From positions 62,001-126,000 of the forward strand of contig CANLSH010000004.1 in the NCBI GenBank assembly GCA_947493705.1: DNA of 64,000 bases. Reading direction: 5' to 3'. Made by a program: the position numbers and the translations under genes. This document shows, in pieces, positions 35,508-43,820 of the stretch. The first letter of the stretch is position 1, and every line of letters starts with the position of its first letter. This stretch comes from an uncultured Arachnia sp. (lineage in GTDB: Bacteria > Actinomycetota > Actinomycetes > Propionibacteriales > Propionibacteriaceae). The notes under the pieces were generated by a model. That model worked only from the letters and a program-made list of their open reading frames with translations, was not told the origin of the DNA and ran no database searches.

Positions 35508-35552
35508 TTGACCGTCTTGGTGGCGCCTTCTAAGATGATTGAAACGATTCAA
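35508..35552 (+). promoter_or_regulatory. Promoter and LacI-type operator of the rhamnose aldolase gene
   Basis: TTGACC (35508-35513) and TAAGAT (35531-35536) are spaced by exactly 17 bp. The expected start point lies inside TTGAAACGATTCAA (35539-35552), a LacI-type operator with arms TTGAA/TTCAA and a central CG. The same sequence in the opposite orientation (TTGAATCGTTTCA) occurs at 39428-39440 before the isomerase. The operator runs into the ribosome site AAGGAG. Confidence 0.75.
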
Positions 35553-35561
35553 GGAGCACTG

Positions 35562-36686
35562 ATGGACCTCGATCTACGTGCAGAGTTGATCCGCCTGGCC
35601 AACCTCTTTGGCGCCGACCCCGAATTTGCCCGAGCCGGAGGGGGCAACGCGTCGGTCAAGATCGACGACATTCTGTACATCAAGCCGAGTGGGACCACGC
35701 TTGCCGACCTCAGCGAGGACGACCTCGTACCGTTGCGGCTGGCACCACTCCTCGACGCACTGTTAGACGCCGAGCCCACGGTCAAAGACCCCGTCATGGC
35801 GGCGGCAGAAAGGGCGCGCGTGGAACCTGCTGGTGGGCGACGTCCCAGCGTGGAGATCTTGTTTCACGCCCTGATCCCCGATCCCCTCGTCCTCCACCTC
35901 CACCCATTGGTTGCCAACGCGGTCACTTGCAACGAGCACGGGAGGGACCTGACGGCGACGCTGCTCGGCGACGAGGCGGTATGGGTGGACTACGTCGACC
36001 CCGGCGTCCCGCTGGCGCGCGGCATCGCCGGAGCCCGGCTGGAATTCGAGACCCGCACCGGCAGGCCCGCTCCTGCCATCACCATGCTCGGCAACCATGG
36101 AATCATCGTCTCCGGCCACTCCTACGAGGCAATCGCGGAGCGTGTGACCTGGCTCACATCCACCATCCGCGACGCCATCTCAGCAGCTATCCCCACCGAG
36201 GCGCGGACCACCGCAACCACGAGCTGTGCCGATCTCGCGGCCCTGGCCGAACATTTCCGCGGCGCTACCAAGGCTTCAGCCGTCGCCTGCGAGGCGGACT
36301 CCTTCGTCGCCGGCACCACAGAGGCCTCGGCCGCTCCTGTGTCCCGGGGGCCATTGATCCCGGACCAGATTGTCTATGCCGGCTCGCTGCCGGTACTTCT
36401 ACGGCTGACTGACGATGAGCGCACCGTCGCCGAGCTTGTGGCACAGTTCCGAGACGCGCACGGACGCCTTCCCATCACCGCCGTCGTTGCCGGTGTAGTG
36501 GTCTTCGCGGTCGGTGACTCCGACAGAGCCGCCCGCACCGCGCTGGACACGTTCCTCGACGCCCTGCGGGTGGCCCGTGACGCCAATCGCATCGGACGCG
36601 TGCGGGTGATGGACGAACGCGAACGCCATTTCATTGAGAACTGGGAGGCGGAAGCCTACCGCCGCTCCGTCGCCGCCTCTGGCTGA
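35562..36686 (+). CDS. Class II aldolase, rhamnulose-1-phosphate aldolase-like (no SDR domain)
   Basis: A 374-residue class II aldolase/adducin protein that probably splits L-rhamnulose-1-phosphate to dihydroxyacetone phosphate and lactaldehyde. Visible features are AGGGNASVKIDDILYIKPSG, zinc-ligand histidines in LVLHLHPLVANAVT and ITMLGNHGIIVSG. It resembles the N-terminal part of the bifunctional RhaD aldolase/short-chain dehydrogenase proteins, but the SDR half is absent. Set in a rhamnose locus with a matching LacI operator. The gene is convergent with rhaB; a shared hairpin covers the junction. The start ATG at 35562 has AAGGAG upstream. Confidence 0.85.
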   Translation: MDLDLRAELIRLANLFGADPEFARAGGGNASVKIDDILYIKPSGTTLADLSEDDLVPLRLAPLLDALLDAEPTVKDPVMAAAERARVEPAGGRRPSVEILFHALIPDPLVLHLHPLVANAVTCNEHGRDLTATLLGDEAVWVDYVDPGVPLARGIAGARLEFETRTGRPAPAITMLGNHGIIVSGHSYEAIAERVTWLTSTIRDAISAAIPTEARTTATTSCADLAALAEHFRGATKASAVACEADSFVAGTTEASAAPVSRGPLIPDQIVYAGSLPVLLRLTDDERTVAELVAQFRDAHGRLPITAVVAGVVVFAVGDSDRAARTALDTFLDALRVARDANRIGRVRVMDERERHFIENWEAEAYRRSVAASG

Positions 36687-36710
36687 GCGTTCAGACCAGT
36701 CGACGCTCAG
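36681..36710. terminator. Bidirectional hairpin between aldolase and rhamnulokinase genes
   Basis: GCTGAGCGT (36681-36689) and ACGCTCAGC (36702-36710) make a perfect 9-bp stem with a 12-nt loop. It spans the two convergent stop codons, which are only 4 bp apart, so it can serve both transcripts. Confidence 0.55.
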
Positions 36711-38190
36711 CATCGCGCCAGGCAGCCTCGACATCCGTCCTCGGGTAGTACTCATGGAGGCTACTGGAGGCCCTGACGATATCGCGTAGCTCGGCCAGGC
36801 CACCGGCGACGGCACCGATTGCCCGTGCCTGGACGACGATGTTTCCCATGGCCGTGGCCTCCACGGGCCCTGCCACCACGGGCAGCCCCGTGGCATCAGC
36901 GGTGAGCTGGCACAGCAGGGCGTTTTGAATGCCACCGCCGACCATGTGCACCACGCTGACGTCGTGGCCCGCGACCGTGACAGCTGTGCGGATGGCTCGC
37001 CGATAGGCCAAAGCCAGTGAGTCGAAGATGCAGCGCGCCACTTCACCGGGGTCGCGGGGCTGAGGTTGGTTGGTGAGCCGGGCCGCCTCGACGATTCGGG
37101 CTGGCATGTCGCCAGCGGGAAAGAAGATGGGGTCGTCAATGTCCACGACGGTGCGCAGGGGTTCGCAGGAGGCTGCGGCCCTCACCAGTTCGGCCACGGC
37201 GATGTCGTAGCGCTGGTCGCACCAAGTGCGAAGGGCCTCATTGAACACCCACAGCCCCATGACGTTCTTCAGAAATCTGACGGTGCCGTCCACGCCCAGC
37301 TCGTTGGTCAGGTTCGCCCTGCGCGCCTCGTCCGTCAGGACCGGCCGCTCCAGTTCGAGGCCGACCAAGGACCAGGTGCCGCAGGAGATGTAGGCGAAGT
37401 CCTTCCGCTGCGTTGGCACGGCGACGACGGCGGAGGCGGTGTCGTGGGAGCCCACCGCCACGACGGCCGTCGGAGCGCCCGACGGCGATGTGAGCCCTAG
37501 ATGCTGAGTTCGAATGGGGCCAAGTAGCTCGCCCGGCTCGACAAGTTCCCCCAGCAGGCCATGGATGTCCTTACCGCCGGCGTTCGCGACGGACTGCAGC
37601 ATGTCGGGACGCCAGGTCCGGGTGCGAGGGTCCAGCAGACCGGTAGTGGATGCATTGGTGACCTCTGTGACGGTTCGTCCGGTCATCCAGTGCGCCAGCA
37701 GGTCGGGTATGAGCAGAAGCTTGTGCGCCATTGCCAGCCGTCCGGGCGCCTCGGACAACAGTTGGAAGATGGTGTTGAACGGCTGCACCTGCAGGCCGAC
37801 GCGTTGGTACATCACTTGGGCGGGCACCCTCGCGAAGTACTGCTCAGGGATTCCCTGAGTCCGTTCGCAGCGGTAGCTGGCCGGGTTCCCGAGCAGTTCA
37901 CCATTTGCGTCCAGCAGACCGTAGTCGACCGCCCACGTGTCGATGGCCACGGATTCCAGCGGCCCCACGTCGTGGGCCGCGGCCCGCAGCCCTTGAGTGA
38001 CCGACTCCCACAACCGCAGCACGTCCCAGTACAGTCGCTCGCCGTCGAGAGTCGGCAGCCTGACGGGACCATTGGAGAACCTGCCAGCTTCCACCAGCGA
38101 GACCCGACCATCGCACAAGACACCAGCCATGACACGGCCGCTCGAGGCCCCCAGGTCCACCGCTGCCATCGTCGTCGTTATCGTCGACAC
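36691..38190 (-). CDS. rhaB: L-rhamnulokinase
   Basis: A 499-residue FGGY-family kinase that phosphorylates L-rhamnulose. Motifs: MAAVDLGASSGRVMAGVLCD (phosphate 1 loop), AIDTWAVDYGLLDANGELLG, the RhaB-specific GIPEQYFARVPAQVMYQRVG and QVQPFNTIFQLL, plus SCGTWSLVGLELERPVLT and VHMVGGGIQNALLCQLTADA (ATP site). Start is GTG at 38190 with AAGGAG upstream. It lies 73 bp downstream of the LacI gene on the same strand and is convergent with the aldolase. Confidence 0.93.
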   Translation of the reverse strand: MSTITTTMAAVDLGASSGRVMAGVLCDGRVSLVEAGRFSNGPVRLPTLDGERLYWDVLRLWESVTQGLRAAAHDVGPLESVAIDTWAVDYGLLDANGELLGNPASYRCERTQGIPEQYFARVPAQVMYQRVGLQVQPFNTIFQLLSEAPGRLAMAHKLLLIPDLLAHWMTGRTVTEVTNASTTGLLDPRTRTWRPDMLQSVANAGGKDIHGLLGELVEPGELLGPIRTQHLGLTSPSGAPTAVVAVGSHDTASAVVAVPTQRKDFAYISCGTWSLVGLELERPVLTDEARRANLTNELGVDGTVRFLKNVMGLWVFNEALRTWCDQRYDIAVAELVRAAASCEPLRTVVDIDDPIFFPAGDMPARIVEAARLTNQPQPRDPGEVARCIFDSLALAYRRAIRTAVTVAGHDVSVVHMVGGGIQNALLCQLTADATGLPVVAGPVEATAMGNIVVQARAIGAVAGGLAELRDIVRASSSLHEYYPRTDVEAAWRDAERRLV

Positions 38191-38262
38191 GACACTCCTT
38201 TCTGACGAATCTCACTGAGGAACGGCCGTCGCCCACACTGCCCGGGAGGTGATGAGCGTGGA

Positions 38263-39282
38263 TCATGGCCCCCCGGTGGAGGCCCGCACAACGAGTTCTG
38301 GCTCAAGCACCACCGACTGATGGCTGTGCTGCGCGTCACGAATCTCCAACTCCAGCAGTTCGACCGCTCTTCGCCCCATCTCTCCGCTGGGCTGATGCAC
38401 TGAGGTAATGGGGACCACGGCGTTGGCACAAAAGTCAATGTCGTCGTATCCCACCAAGGCAACGTCACGCGGCACATCGATGCTGCGACTCATGACCAGT
38501 GCCTGGAGCACACCAATCGCGAGAAGGTCATTCATGGCGAAGATGGCGTCCGGTAGTTCCCGGCCCGCATCGGCCAGTTCTTCGGCGACCGCCCGACCGG
38601 CAAGGATACTCATCTCTGGCGGCTCGAAGTACTCCACCCGCACGGCCGCGGACTCGGTCGCCGCCTTCAGGGCACCCGCGTAGCGACGCCCCACCTGGCG
38701 GAACTGCTGCGGACCACCGATGACGGCGATGTGACGCCGCCCACGCTCCACCAGATGCCGCACTGCGAGATAACCACCGTGGAAGTCATCGCCAGCGACG
38801 GTACAGAAGTCCGGATCATGCTCGACGGAGTCGACCAGGACCACAGGCGTCCCCCTTCGTACCGCATCCCGGTGCCTCCCGAGATCCGAACTGCCGGGAG
38901 TCACCAGGACGCCACGCACCCGTTGCTGTTCGAACTGGGAGAGGTAGAACTCCTCCTTGCCAGAGCGTCGATGGCTGTTGGCCACGAACAGCCCCAACCC
39001 CCGCTCCTCGGCTGCATTCTCCGCCGCCAACGCGATGGAACCATAGAAGGGGTTCTGGGTATCAACCACCACCAGCCCAATGGTCCGGCTCACGCCCGCC
39101 TTCAACTGCCGTGCAGCGTCATTGGGCACATAACCGAGCTGCTTTATGGCACGCTCGACCTGTTCGCGTCGACGATCGGAGACCGAGGCAGGGCTGTTCA
39201 ACACGTTGGACACGGTGCCCACGGAAACCCCTGCCAACCTGGCAACGTCCTTGATCCCCGCGCCTGGCCTACGTCGTGCCAT
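38263..39282 (-). CDS. LacI family regulator of rhamnose genes
   Basis: A 339-residue repressor. The N-terminal HTH reads IKDVARLAGVSVGTVSNVLN, with the hinge ending ARQLKAGVSRTIGLVVVDTQ, followed by a periplasmic-binding-like effector domain ending in VGYDDIDFCANAVVPITSVH. I start at the ATG at 39282 (GGAGGG upstream); an in-frame start at 39333 adds 17 unlikely residues. It is divergent from rhamnose isomerase and upstream of rhaB. Two operators of the form TTGAA(A/T)CG(A/T)TTCA in front of its neighbours fit a LacI dimer with a central CG. Confidence 0.92.
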   Translation of the reverse strand: MARRRPGAGIKDVARLAGVSVGTVSNVLNSPASVSDRRREQVERAIKQLGYVPNDAARQLKAGVSRTIGLVVVDTQNPFYGSIALAAENAAEERGLGLFVANSHRRSGKEEFYLSQFEQQRVRGVLVTPGSSDLGRHRDAVRRGTPVVLVDSVEHDPDFCTVAGDDFHGGYLAVRHLVERGRRHIAVIGGPQQFRQVGRRYAGALKAATESAAVRVEYFEPPEMSILAGRAVAEELADAGRELPDAIFAMNDLLAIGVLQALVMSRSIDVPRDVALVGYDDIDFCANAVVPITSVHQPSGEMGRRAVELLELEIRDAQHSHQSVVLEPELVVRASTGGP

Positions 39283-39427
39283 GCAGCCCTCCAATCCTGT
39301 CGCTGGACGCAATCTAGCGTCACCTGCCGGCAAGGGACTTGGGTCCCCTCGCTTGTTTCAGTTTCCCCGCTCGACTCAGAGGCACACATCTGACTTGCTG
39401 GTCCCCCATGTCTACATCGTGGCACAC

Positions 39428-39448
39428 TTGAATCGTTTCAGCTACACT
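39428..39448 (+). promoter_or_regulatory. LacI-type operator and -10 of the rhamnose isomerase promoter
   Basis: TTGAATCGTTTCA (39428-39440) is the inverse of the operator before the aldolase gene. A TACACT -10 element (39443-39448) follows at once, so a bound repressor would cover the promoter spacer. The -35 is weak. Being in the divergent gap, the site could also control the LacI gene. Confidence 0.65.
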
Positions 39449-39575
39449 GGAAGCGTCGGATTCTCCCACCTAGTCTGACCCGGAGAGAAGCGACGGGATC
39501 GCAGGCGGCGGAGGAAGTCCACACGGCAACCATGAGGCGCCTTGATGACGCAGATGAAAAGGACAACTGATAACC

Positions 39576-40742
39576 ATGGCCATCAGCACCACAACGCAGG
39601 ACATCCTCGCCCGGCAGGAGATCGAGGTCCCCTCGTGGGCCTACGGCAATTCCGGCACCCGGTTCAAGGTGTTCTCCACACCGGGAACCCCGCGCACAGT
39701 CGAGGAGAAAATCTCAGACGCCGCCCAGGTGCACAAGCACACCGGTTTGGCCCCCATCGTGGCGCTGCACTACCCATGGGACAAGGTCCCGAACTTCACG
39801 GAGTTGCGCCGCTACGCCGAGGATCTCGGAGTCCGGCTGGGCACGATTAATTCCAACACGTTTCAGGACGACGTCTACAAGTTCGGATCTCTCACCCACT
39901 CGGACCCTGCGGTGCGTCAGCGGGCCATCGACCATCACCTCGAGTGCGTCGACGTGATGGATGCCACGGGGTCCCGCGACCTGAAGATTTGGCTTGCTGA
40001 CGGAAGCAACTATCCAGGGCAGGCGAACATGAGGGCACGCCAGGACTGGCTGCACGAATCTCTCGCGAAAATCTACGAACGTCTCAGCGACGACCAGCGG
40101 TTGGTATTGGAGTACAAGTTCTTCGAGCCGGCGTTCTACCACACCGATGTCCCCGACTGGGGCACCTCCTACGTGCACGTCGCGGCACTTGGGGACAAGG
40201 CGATGGTCTGCCTCGACACCGGCCATCACGCGCCGGGCACCAACATCGAGTTCATCGTCGCGCAGTTGCTACGGCTAGGGAAGCTGGGCTCCTTTGACTT
40301 CAACTCGCGGTTCTACGCCGACGACGACCTGATCGTGGGTGCCGCCGACCCCTTCCAGTTGTTTCGGATCATGTACGAGGTGGTGGTGGGCGGTGCCATG
40401 GACGAGGGCACTCAGGTGGCGTTCATGCTCGACCAGTGCCACAACGTGGAGGACAAAATCCTCGGCCAGATCCGCTCGGTGTTGAACGTTCAGGAGATGC
40501 TTGCGCGGGCCCTGCTGGTCGACCGCGAGGCGTTGCGCGACGCACAACTCGCTGGCGATGTCCTGGCAGCCAATGCGGTGTTCATGGACGCCTTCTACAC
40601 CGACATCCGGGCCGATCTGGCCGAGTGGCGAAACTCCCAGGGCCTCCCGGCGGACCCGACAGCCGCCTACCTGGGCTCCGGATACCGGGAACGAATCGAG
40701 ACTGAGCGCGTCGGAGGCCAGCAAGCCGGATGGGGCGCCTGA
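39576..40742 (+). CDS. rhaI: L-rhamnose isomerase (RhaI type)
   Basis: A 388-residue metal-dependent sugar isomerase of the Pseudomonas stutzeri RhaI type, converting L-rhamnose to L-rhamnulose. Motifs: EIEVPSWAYGNSGTRFKVFS, TGLAPIVALHYPWDKV, LKIWLADGSNYPGQ, LVLEYKFFEPAFYHTDVPDW, MVCLDTGHHAPGTNIEFIVA and GSFDFNSRFYADDDLIVGAA. The conserved Glu, Asp and His residues of the metal sites lie in these segments. It is preceded by the operator at 39428 and is divergent from the LacI gene. A strong hairpin at 40899-40931 lies downstream. Confidence 0.94.
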   Translation: MAISTTTQDILARQEIEVPSWAYGNSGTRFKVFSTPGTPRTVEEKISDAAQVHKHTGLAPIVALHYPWDKVPNFTELRRYAEDLGVRLGTINSNTFQDDVYKFGSLTHSDPAVRQRAIDHHLECVDVMDATGSRDLKIWLADGSNYPGQANMRARQDWLHESLAKIYERLSDDQRLVLEYKFFEPAFYHTDVPDWGTSYVHVAALGDKAMVCLDTGHHAPGTNIEFIVAQLLRLGKLGSFDFNSRFYADDDLIVGAADPFQLFRIMYEVVVGGAMDEGTQVAFMLDQCHNVEDKILGQIRSVLNVQEMLARALLVDREALRDAQLAGDVLAANAVFMDAFYTDIRADLAEWRNSQGLPADPTAAYLGSGYRERIETERVGGQQAGWGA

Positions 40743-40898
40743 CAGGAGGAACGGCTTATTACCTCCCGGCCTCCCCACCACCCGCTCAACCGGTCGAGGC
40801 GTGGCAGAGCTTTTGGTGTTGTTGTTGATCCACAACGCATCAACCGAGACGGTTCTCGATGACCACGCGGTGCCTCTGTGTTGAAGCAGGGTGTGGCT

Positions 40899-40931
40899 CG
40901 CCGTGGCGACGCTGCTGTCGTCGCCACGGCG
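40899..40931. terminator. Strong bidirectional hairpin between rhaI and the secreted GH3 gene
   Basis: CGCCGTGGCGAC (40899-40910) and GTCGCCACGGCG (40920-40931) form a perfect 12-bp GC-rich stem with a 9-nt loop, 12 bp past the stop of the minus-strand GH3 gene and 157 bp past rhaI. No T-tract. It suits termination from either side. Confidence 0.6.
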
Positions 40932-40942
40932 CTCGCTCTGGT

Positions 40943-43672
40943 TCAGCTGAACCGAACGATGTTGTTGAACACCCACTTGGTCGCACGCCTGTACCCGGTC
41001 TTGGTGTACTCGATCACGTCAGATTGCGCCCAGCTCCGACATCCGTTTCGACCCGTTTGAGCTGTCTCACACTCCGTTCGCCATTTCCGGCCGTCGTCGG
41101 CGGTCCAAGTACCACTCGTGGCCAGCGGGTTGCCGCTCCACAAGGACTTTGGTGATGCCACATACGTGAGGTTGTTGAACGTCCAGCCGTTGGTCTGCAC
41201 GAATCGACCGTGCACGTCGTGAACCTGAGTGGCCCAGATCCAGGTCCAGCACCGCTGCGTCTGGGAGTAAGGCTCGCAGACGGTCATCCACTTTCGACCG
41301 TTCACCGAGTGGAAGCCGGGGGTCTCGTAGAGATCTCCGGAAGCTTGCGTCGGATGAGCTGTTACCGTTGTCGTGGTTGTCGCCGTGGGTGTACTGCTTG
41401 GTTGGGCTGTCACCGTCACCGTGGGGGTCGGTTCAGGACTTGGATTGACGGCAGTATCGGCCGTCAACCGCACATCGCGAGACGACGCTGCGACGGCGAC
41501 CTGGTAGGTTCCTGCAATAGTGGTCCACATGTCTGTCTGCTCATCCCAGATGGAGAATGGGTGATTGCTGGCACCCTCGTCCAACACAAACTGGACATGC
41601 CGGCTCTCCCCAGCTTCCAGAGTGACCCGGTTGAAACCGACCAGTCTCTTGCCCGGCTCGTGAGCCGCCGATGGCAGTGTCAGGTACACCTGCGGGACTT
41701 CTGTTCCCACCCGGTCACCGGTGTTGGTGATGGTGAACGACACAGTGGCGGCTACGCCGTCATCGGTGTTGGTGGTGGTGACGTCCAGCTCTTGGTAGTC
41801 GAAGGAGGTGTAACTCAGCCCGTGACCGAAGGCGAACAGGGGAGCGATGCCTTGGGAGTCGTACCATTTATAGCCTACTTCCAGCCCCTCCCCGTATGAG
41901 ACTTGGCGGATCTCCTCGCTGCCTTCGGGGCGCACCGTACTGCCGTCGTCGAAGACGCCGGGGTAGCGTTCCGGGGTGGAGGTCGGTGTATCGGCCAAGG
42001 AACGGGGAAAGCTCATGGGGAGCTTCCCCGAGAAGTTGACATCACCGAAAAGGAGAGCGGCCAAGGCAGGGCCGAACTGCTCCCCGCCATACCATGACTG
42101 CACTACCGCGTCGACATCTCCGATCCAAGGCATTTCGACGGCGGTACCCGAATTGAGCACCACCACGGTGTCCTCTGCCGCCCCGGCGACCGCCTCGACC
42201 AGCGCGTCGCCGTTATTGTCGAGTCGAATGTCGGAGATGTCGGAGAACTCTCCCATGCCGATGTATCCGAATACGATGGCTAGGTCTGCGTCAGCAGCAG
42301 TGGCCGCCGCTTGGGTGAGATCAGTTCCATCGTCGAAGACAATCTTGCCGCCGGTGGCCTCAACACGCTGAGTGAGTGCCGTGACAGGATCGATCAGTGC
42401 GTCGCAGTTCAGCACTGGTTGACCTCGGAAGCCGTTGGCCGAGCAAGCGTTCAGGGCGCTGACGCCGTCGGTGGCGGTGATTGATGCCGTTGGCCCGATC
42501 GCGGCCACGGTAGAAGTTTCACTCAGTGGCAGCACGTCGTTGTTCTTGAGCAGCACGCTGCTTTGCTCAGCGAGCTCGCGTGCGACCGCCTTGTGCTCGT
42601 CGGTGGACAAGCTCGTAAGTCCTGGCTCCGGGACCGGATGGTCGAACAACCCCACGTTGATGTATGCGCGCGCCACATTGAATGCGGCACTGTCGATGGT
42701 TGCTTGTGTGATCTCCCCGGCCGCCAGTGCCGCATCAAGCCGCTCCGGTGTGAACCAGATTGGGCGATTCAGCTCTTGGTCAAGTCCGGCGTTTAGAGAG
42801 TCGGCTGTGCTGTGGACGGCACCAAAGTCGCTCATGATGTAGCCCTGGAAACCGATGCGCTCTTTAAGCGCAGTCCTCATGAGGTCGTTTTCACAGGACC
42901 ATGTCCCGTTGATCTGGTTATACGAACACATGAGACTGTCGGGATCGCTCTCACTGATGGCGATTTCGTATGGCAGGACGTATGTCTGTTGCAGCGTCCG
43001 TTCGTCAACATTGGATGAACTACTTCGGCGGTCGAGCTCCTGCTCGTTGGCAACAAAGTGCTTGGGATTGGAGATGACGGGCTTGTCCGGGTTGCCATCC
43101 TCCAATCCACGGATGGCGGCCGCGCCCATGAGTCCGCTCAGTAGGGGATCCTCGCCGAAGTATTCAGGGGTGCGCCCTGAGAGCGGCGTGCGGCCGCTGG
43201 CGATTCCGGGGCCGAGAATGACGGCATTCCCACCGTCGAATGCCTCGCTACCCTGTATCGCGGCCTTCTGCTCACCGAGCTCGGTATTGAACGAGGCCGC
43301 AATAGCGATCGGCGCTGGCCACGCTGTGGTTCCCGGTTTGCGGTGCACCCCTTCCGCGCCGTTGGCGTACACGACTTTGGGGGTGCATTTGACTTGCGTG
43401 GGGTAGGTCACACCGCTGAAAGTTGTTTCCTGGGGGGAGTTCGCAGCCTGTTCGTTGAGCCAGCGATATTTTTGGTGCTGCGTGCTGGCCTCGAGCAATG
43501 CGGTGGTGCGTGCTTCTGGGGACAGTGATGTGTCCATCCATGCCACGGTGCTGCAGTCGTCGTTGTCGGCGGCTGCCGATGGTGCAGTGGCACTCAGCGT
43601 CGCGATGATGGCGGTGGCGCTGGCGGCGAGTGCGACTGTTCGCCGCAGGCGGGTATTTCGAGATGTCGACAT
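40943..43672 (-). CDS. Secreted GH3 glycosidase with C-terminal tandem GRKW modules
   Basis: A 909-residue exported enzyme. The Sec signal peptide is residues about 1-35 (TVALAASATAIIATLSATAP, then SAAA). The GH3 core has ISNPKHFVANEQELDRRSSS and nucleophile Asp282 in YIMSDFGAVHSTADSLNAGL, then the alpha/beta sandwich and a fibronectin-III-like domain. A Thr/Pro linker (about 755-785) leads to two similar C-terminal units of about 58 residues sharing GRKW-x-T-x-CE, an aromatic core and W-x-FNN. I start at the ATG at 43672 (GAAGGAAG upstream). It lies 148 bp after the neighbouring GH3 and probably attacks polymeric or surface-bound glycosides. Confidence 0.9.
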   Translation of the reverse strand: MSTSRNTRLRRTVALAASATAIIATLSATAPSAAADNDDCSTVAWMDTSLSPEARTTALLEASTQHQKYRWLNEQAANSPQETTFSGVTYPTQVKCTPKVVYANGAEGVHRKPGTTAWPAPIAIAASFNTELGEQKAAIQGSEAFDGGNAVILGPGIASGRTPLSGRTPEYFGEDPLLSGLMGAAAIRGLEDGNPDKPVISNPKHFVANEQELDRRSSSSNVDERTLQQTYVLPYEIAISESDPDSLMCSYNQINGTWSCENDLMRTALKERIGFQGYIMSDFGAVHSTADSLNAGLDQELNRPIWFTPERLDAALAAGEITQATIDSAAFNVARAYINVGLFDHPVPEPGLTSLSTDEHKAVARELAEQSSVLLKNNDVLPLSETSTVAAIGPTASITATDGVSALNACSANGFRGQPVLNCDALIDPVTALTQRVEATGGKIVFDDGTDLTQAAATAADADLAIVFGYIGMGEFSDISDIRLDNNGDALVEAVAGAAEDTVVVLNSGTAVEMPWIGDVDAVVQSWYGGEQFGPALAALLFGDVNFSGKLPMSFPRSLADTPTSTPERYPGVFDDGSTVRPEGSEEIRQVSYGEGLEVGYKWYDSQGIAPLFAFGHGLSYTSFDYQELDVTTTNTDDGVAATVSFTITNTGDRVGTEVPQVYLTLPSAAHEPGKRLVGFNRVTLEAGESRHVQFVLDEGASNHPFSIWDEQTDMWTTIAGTYQVAVAASSRDVRLTADTAVNPSPEPTPTVTVTAQPSSTPTATTTTTVTAHPTQASGDLYETPGFHSVNGRKWMTVCEPYSQTQRCWTWIWATQVHDVHGRFVQTNGWTFNNLTYVASPKSLWSGNPLATSGTWTADDGRKWRTECETAQTGRNGCRSWAQSDVIEYTKTGYRRATKWVFNNIVRFS

Positions 43673-43820
43673 GCTTCCTTCTTCCTTGAAGGGATGGGAA
43701 CTTCTGTGTGGAGCGCTTCTTCTTTTTCGGGGGCCGCGAAACAGTGGGGCTTCACGGTCAGACAAGTTGGCCGCAGGTCAGGGGCGCTGGTGGGTGGAGC
43801 GCGCACCTGTGGGGGACGCA

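Noticed and set aside
36399..37139. 246-codon minus-strand frame across the aldolase/rhaB junction
   Set aside because: Overlaps both convergent genes in a different frame and matches neither family.
40743..40898. Small gene or additional terminator between rhaI and the secreted GH3
   Set aside because: Only short weak stems (5-6 bp) and short frames without ribosome sites; the single strong structure is the hairpin at 40899-40931.
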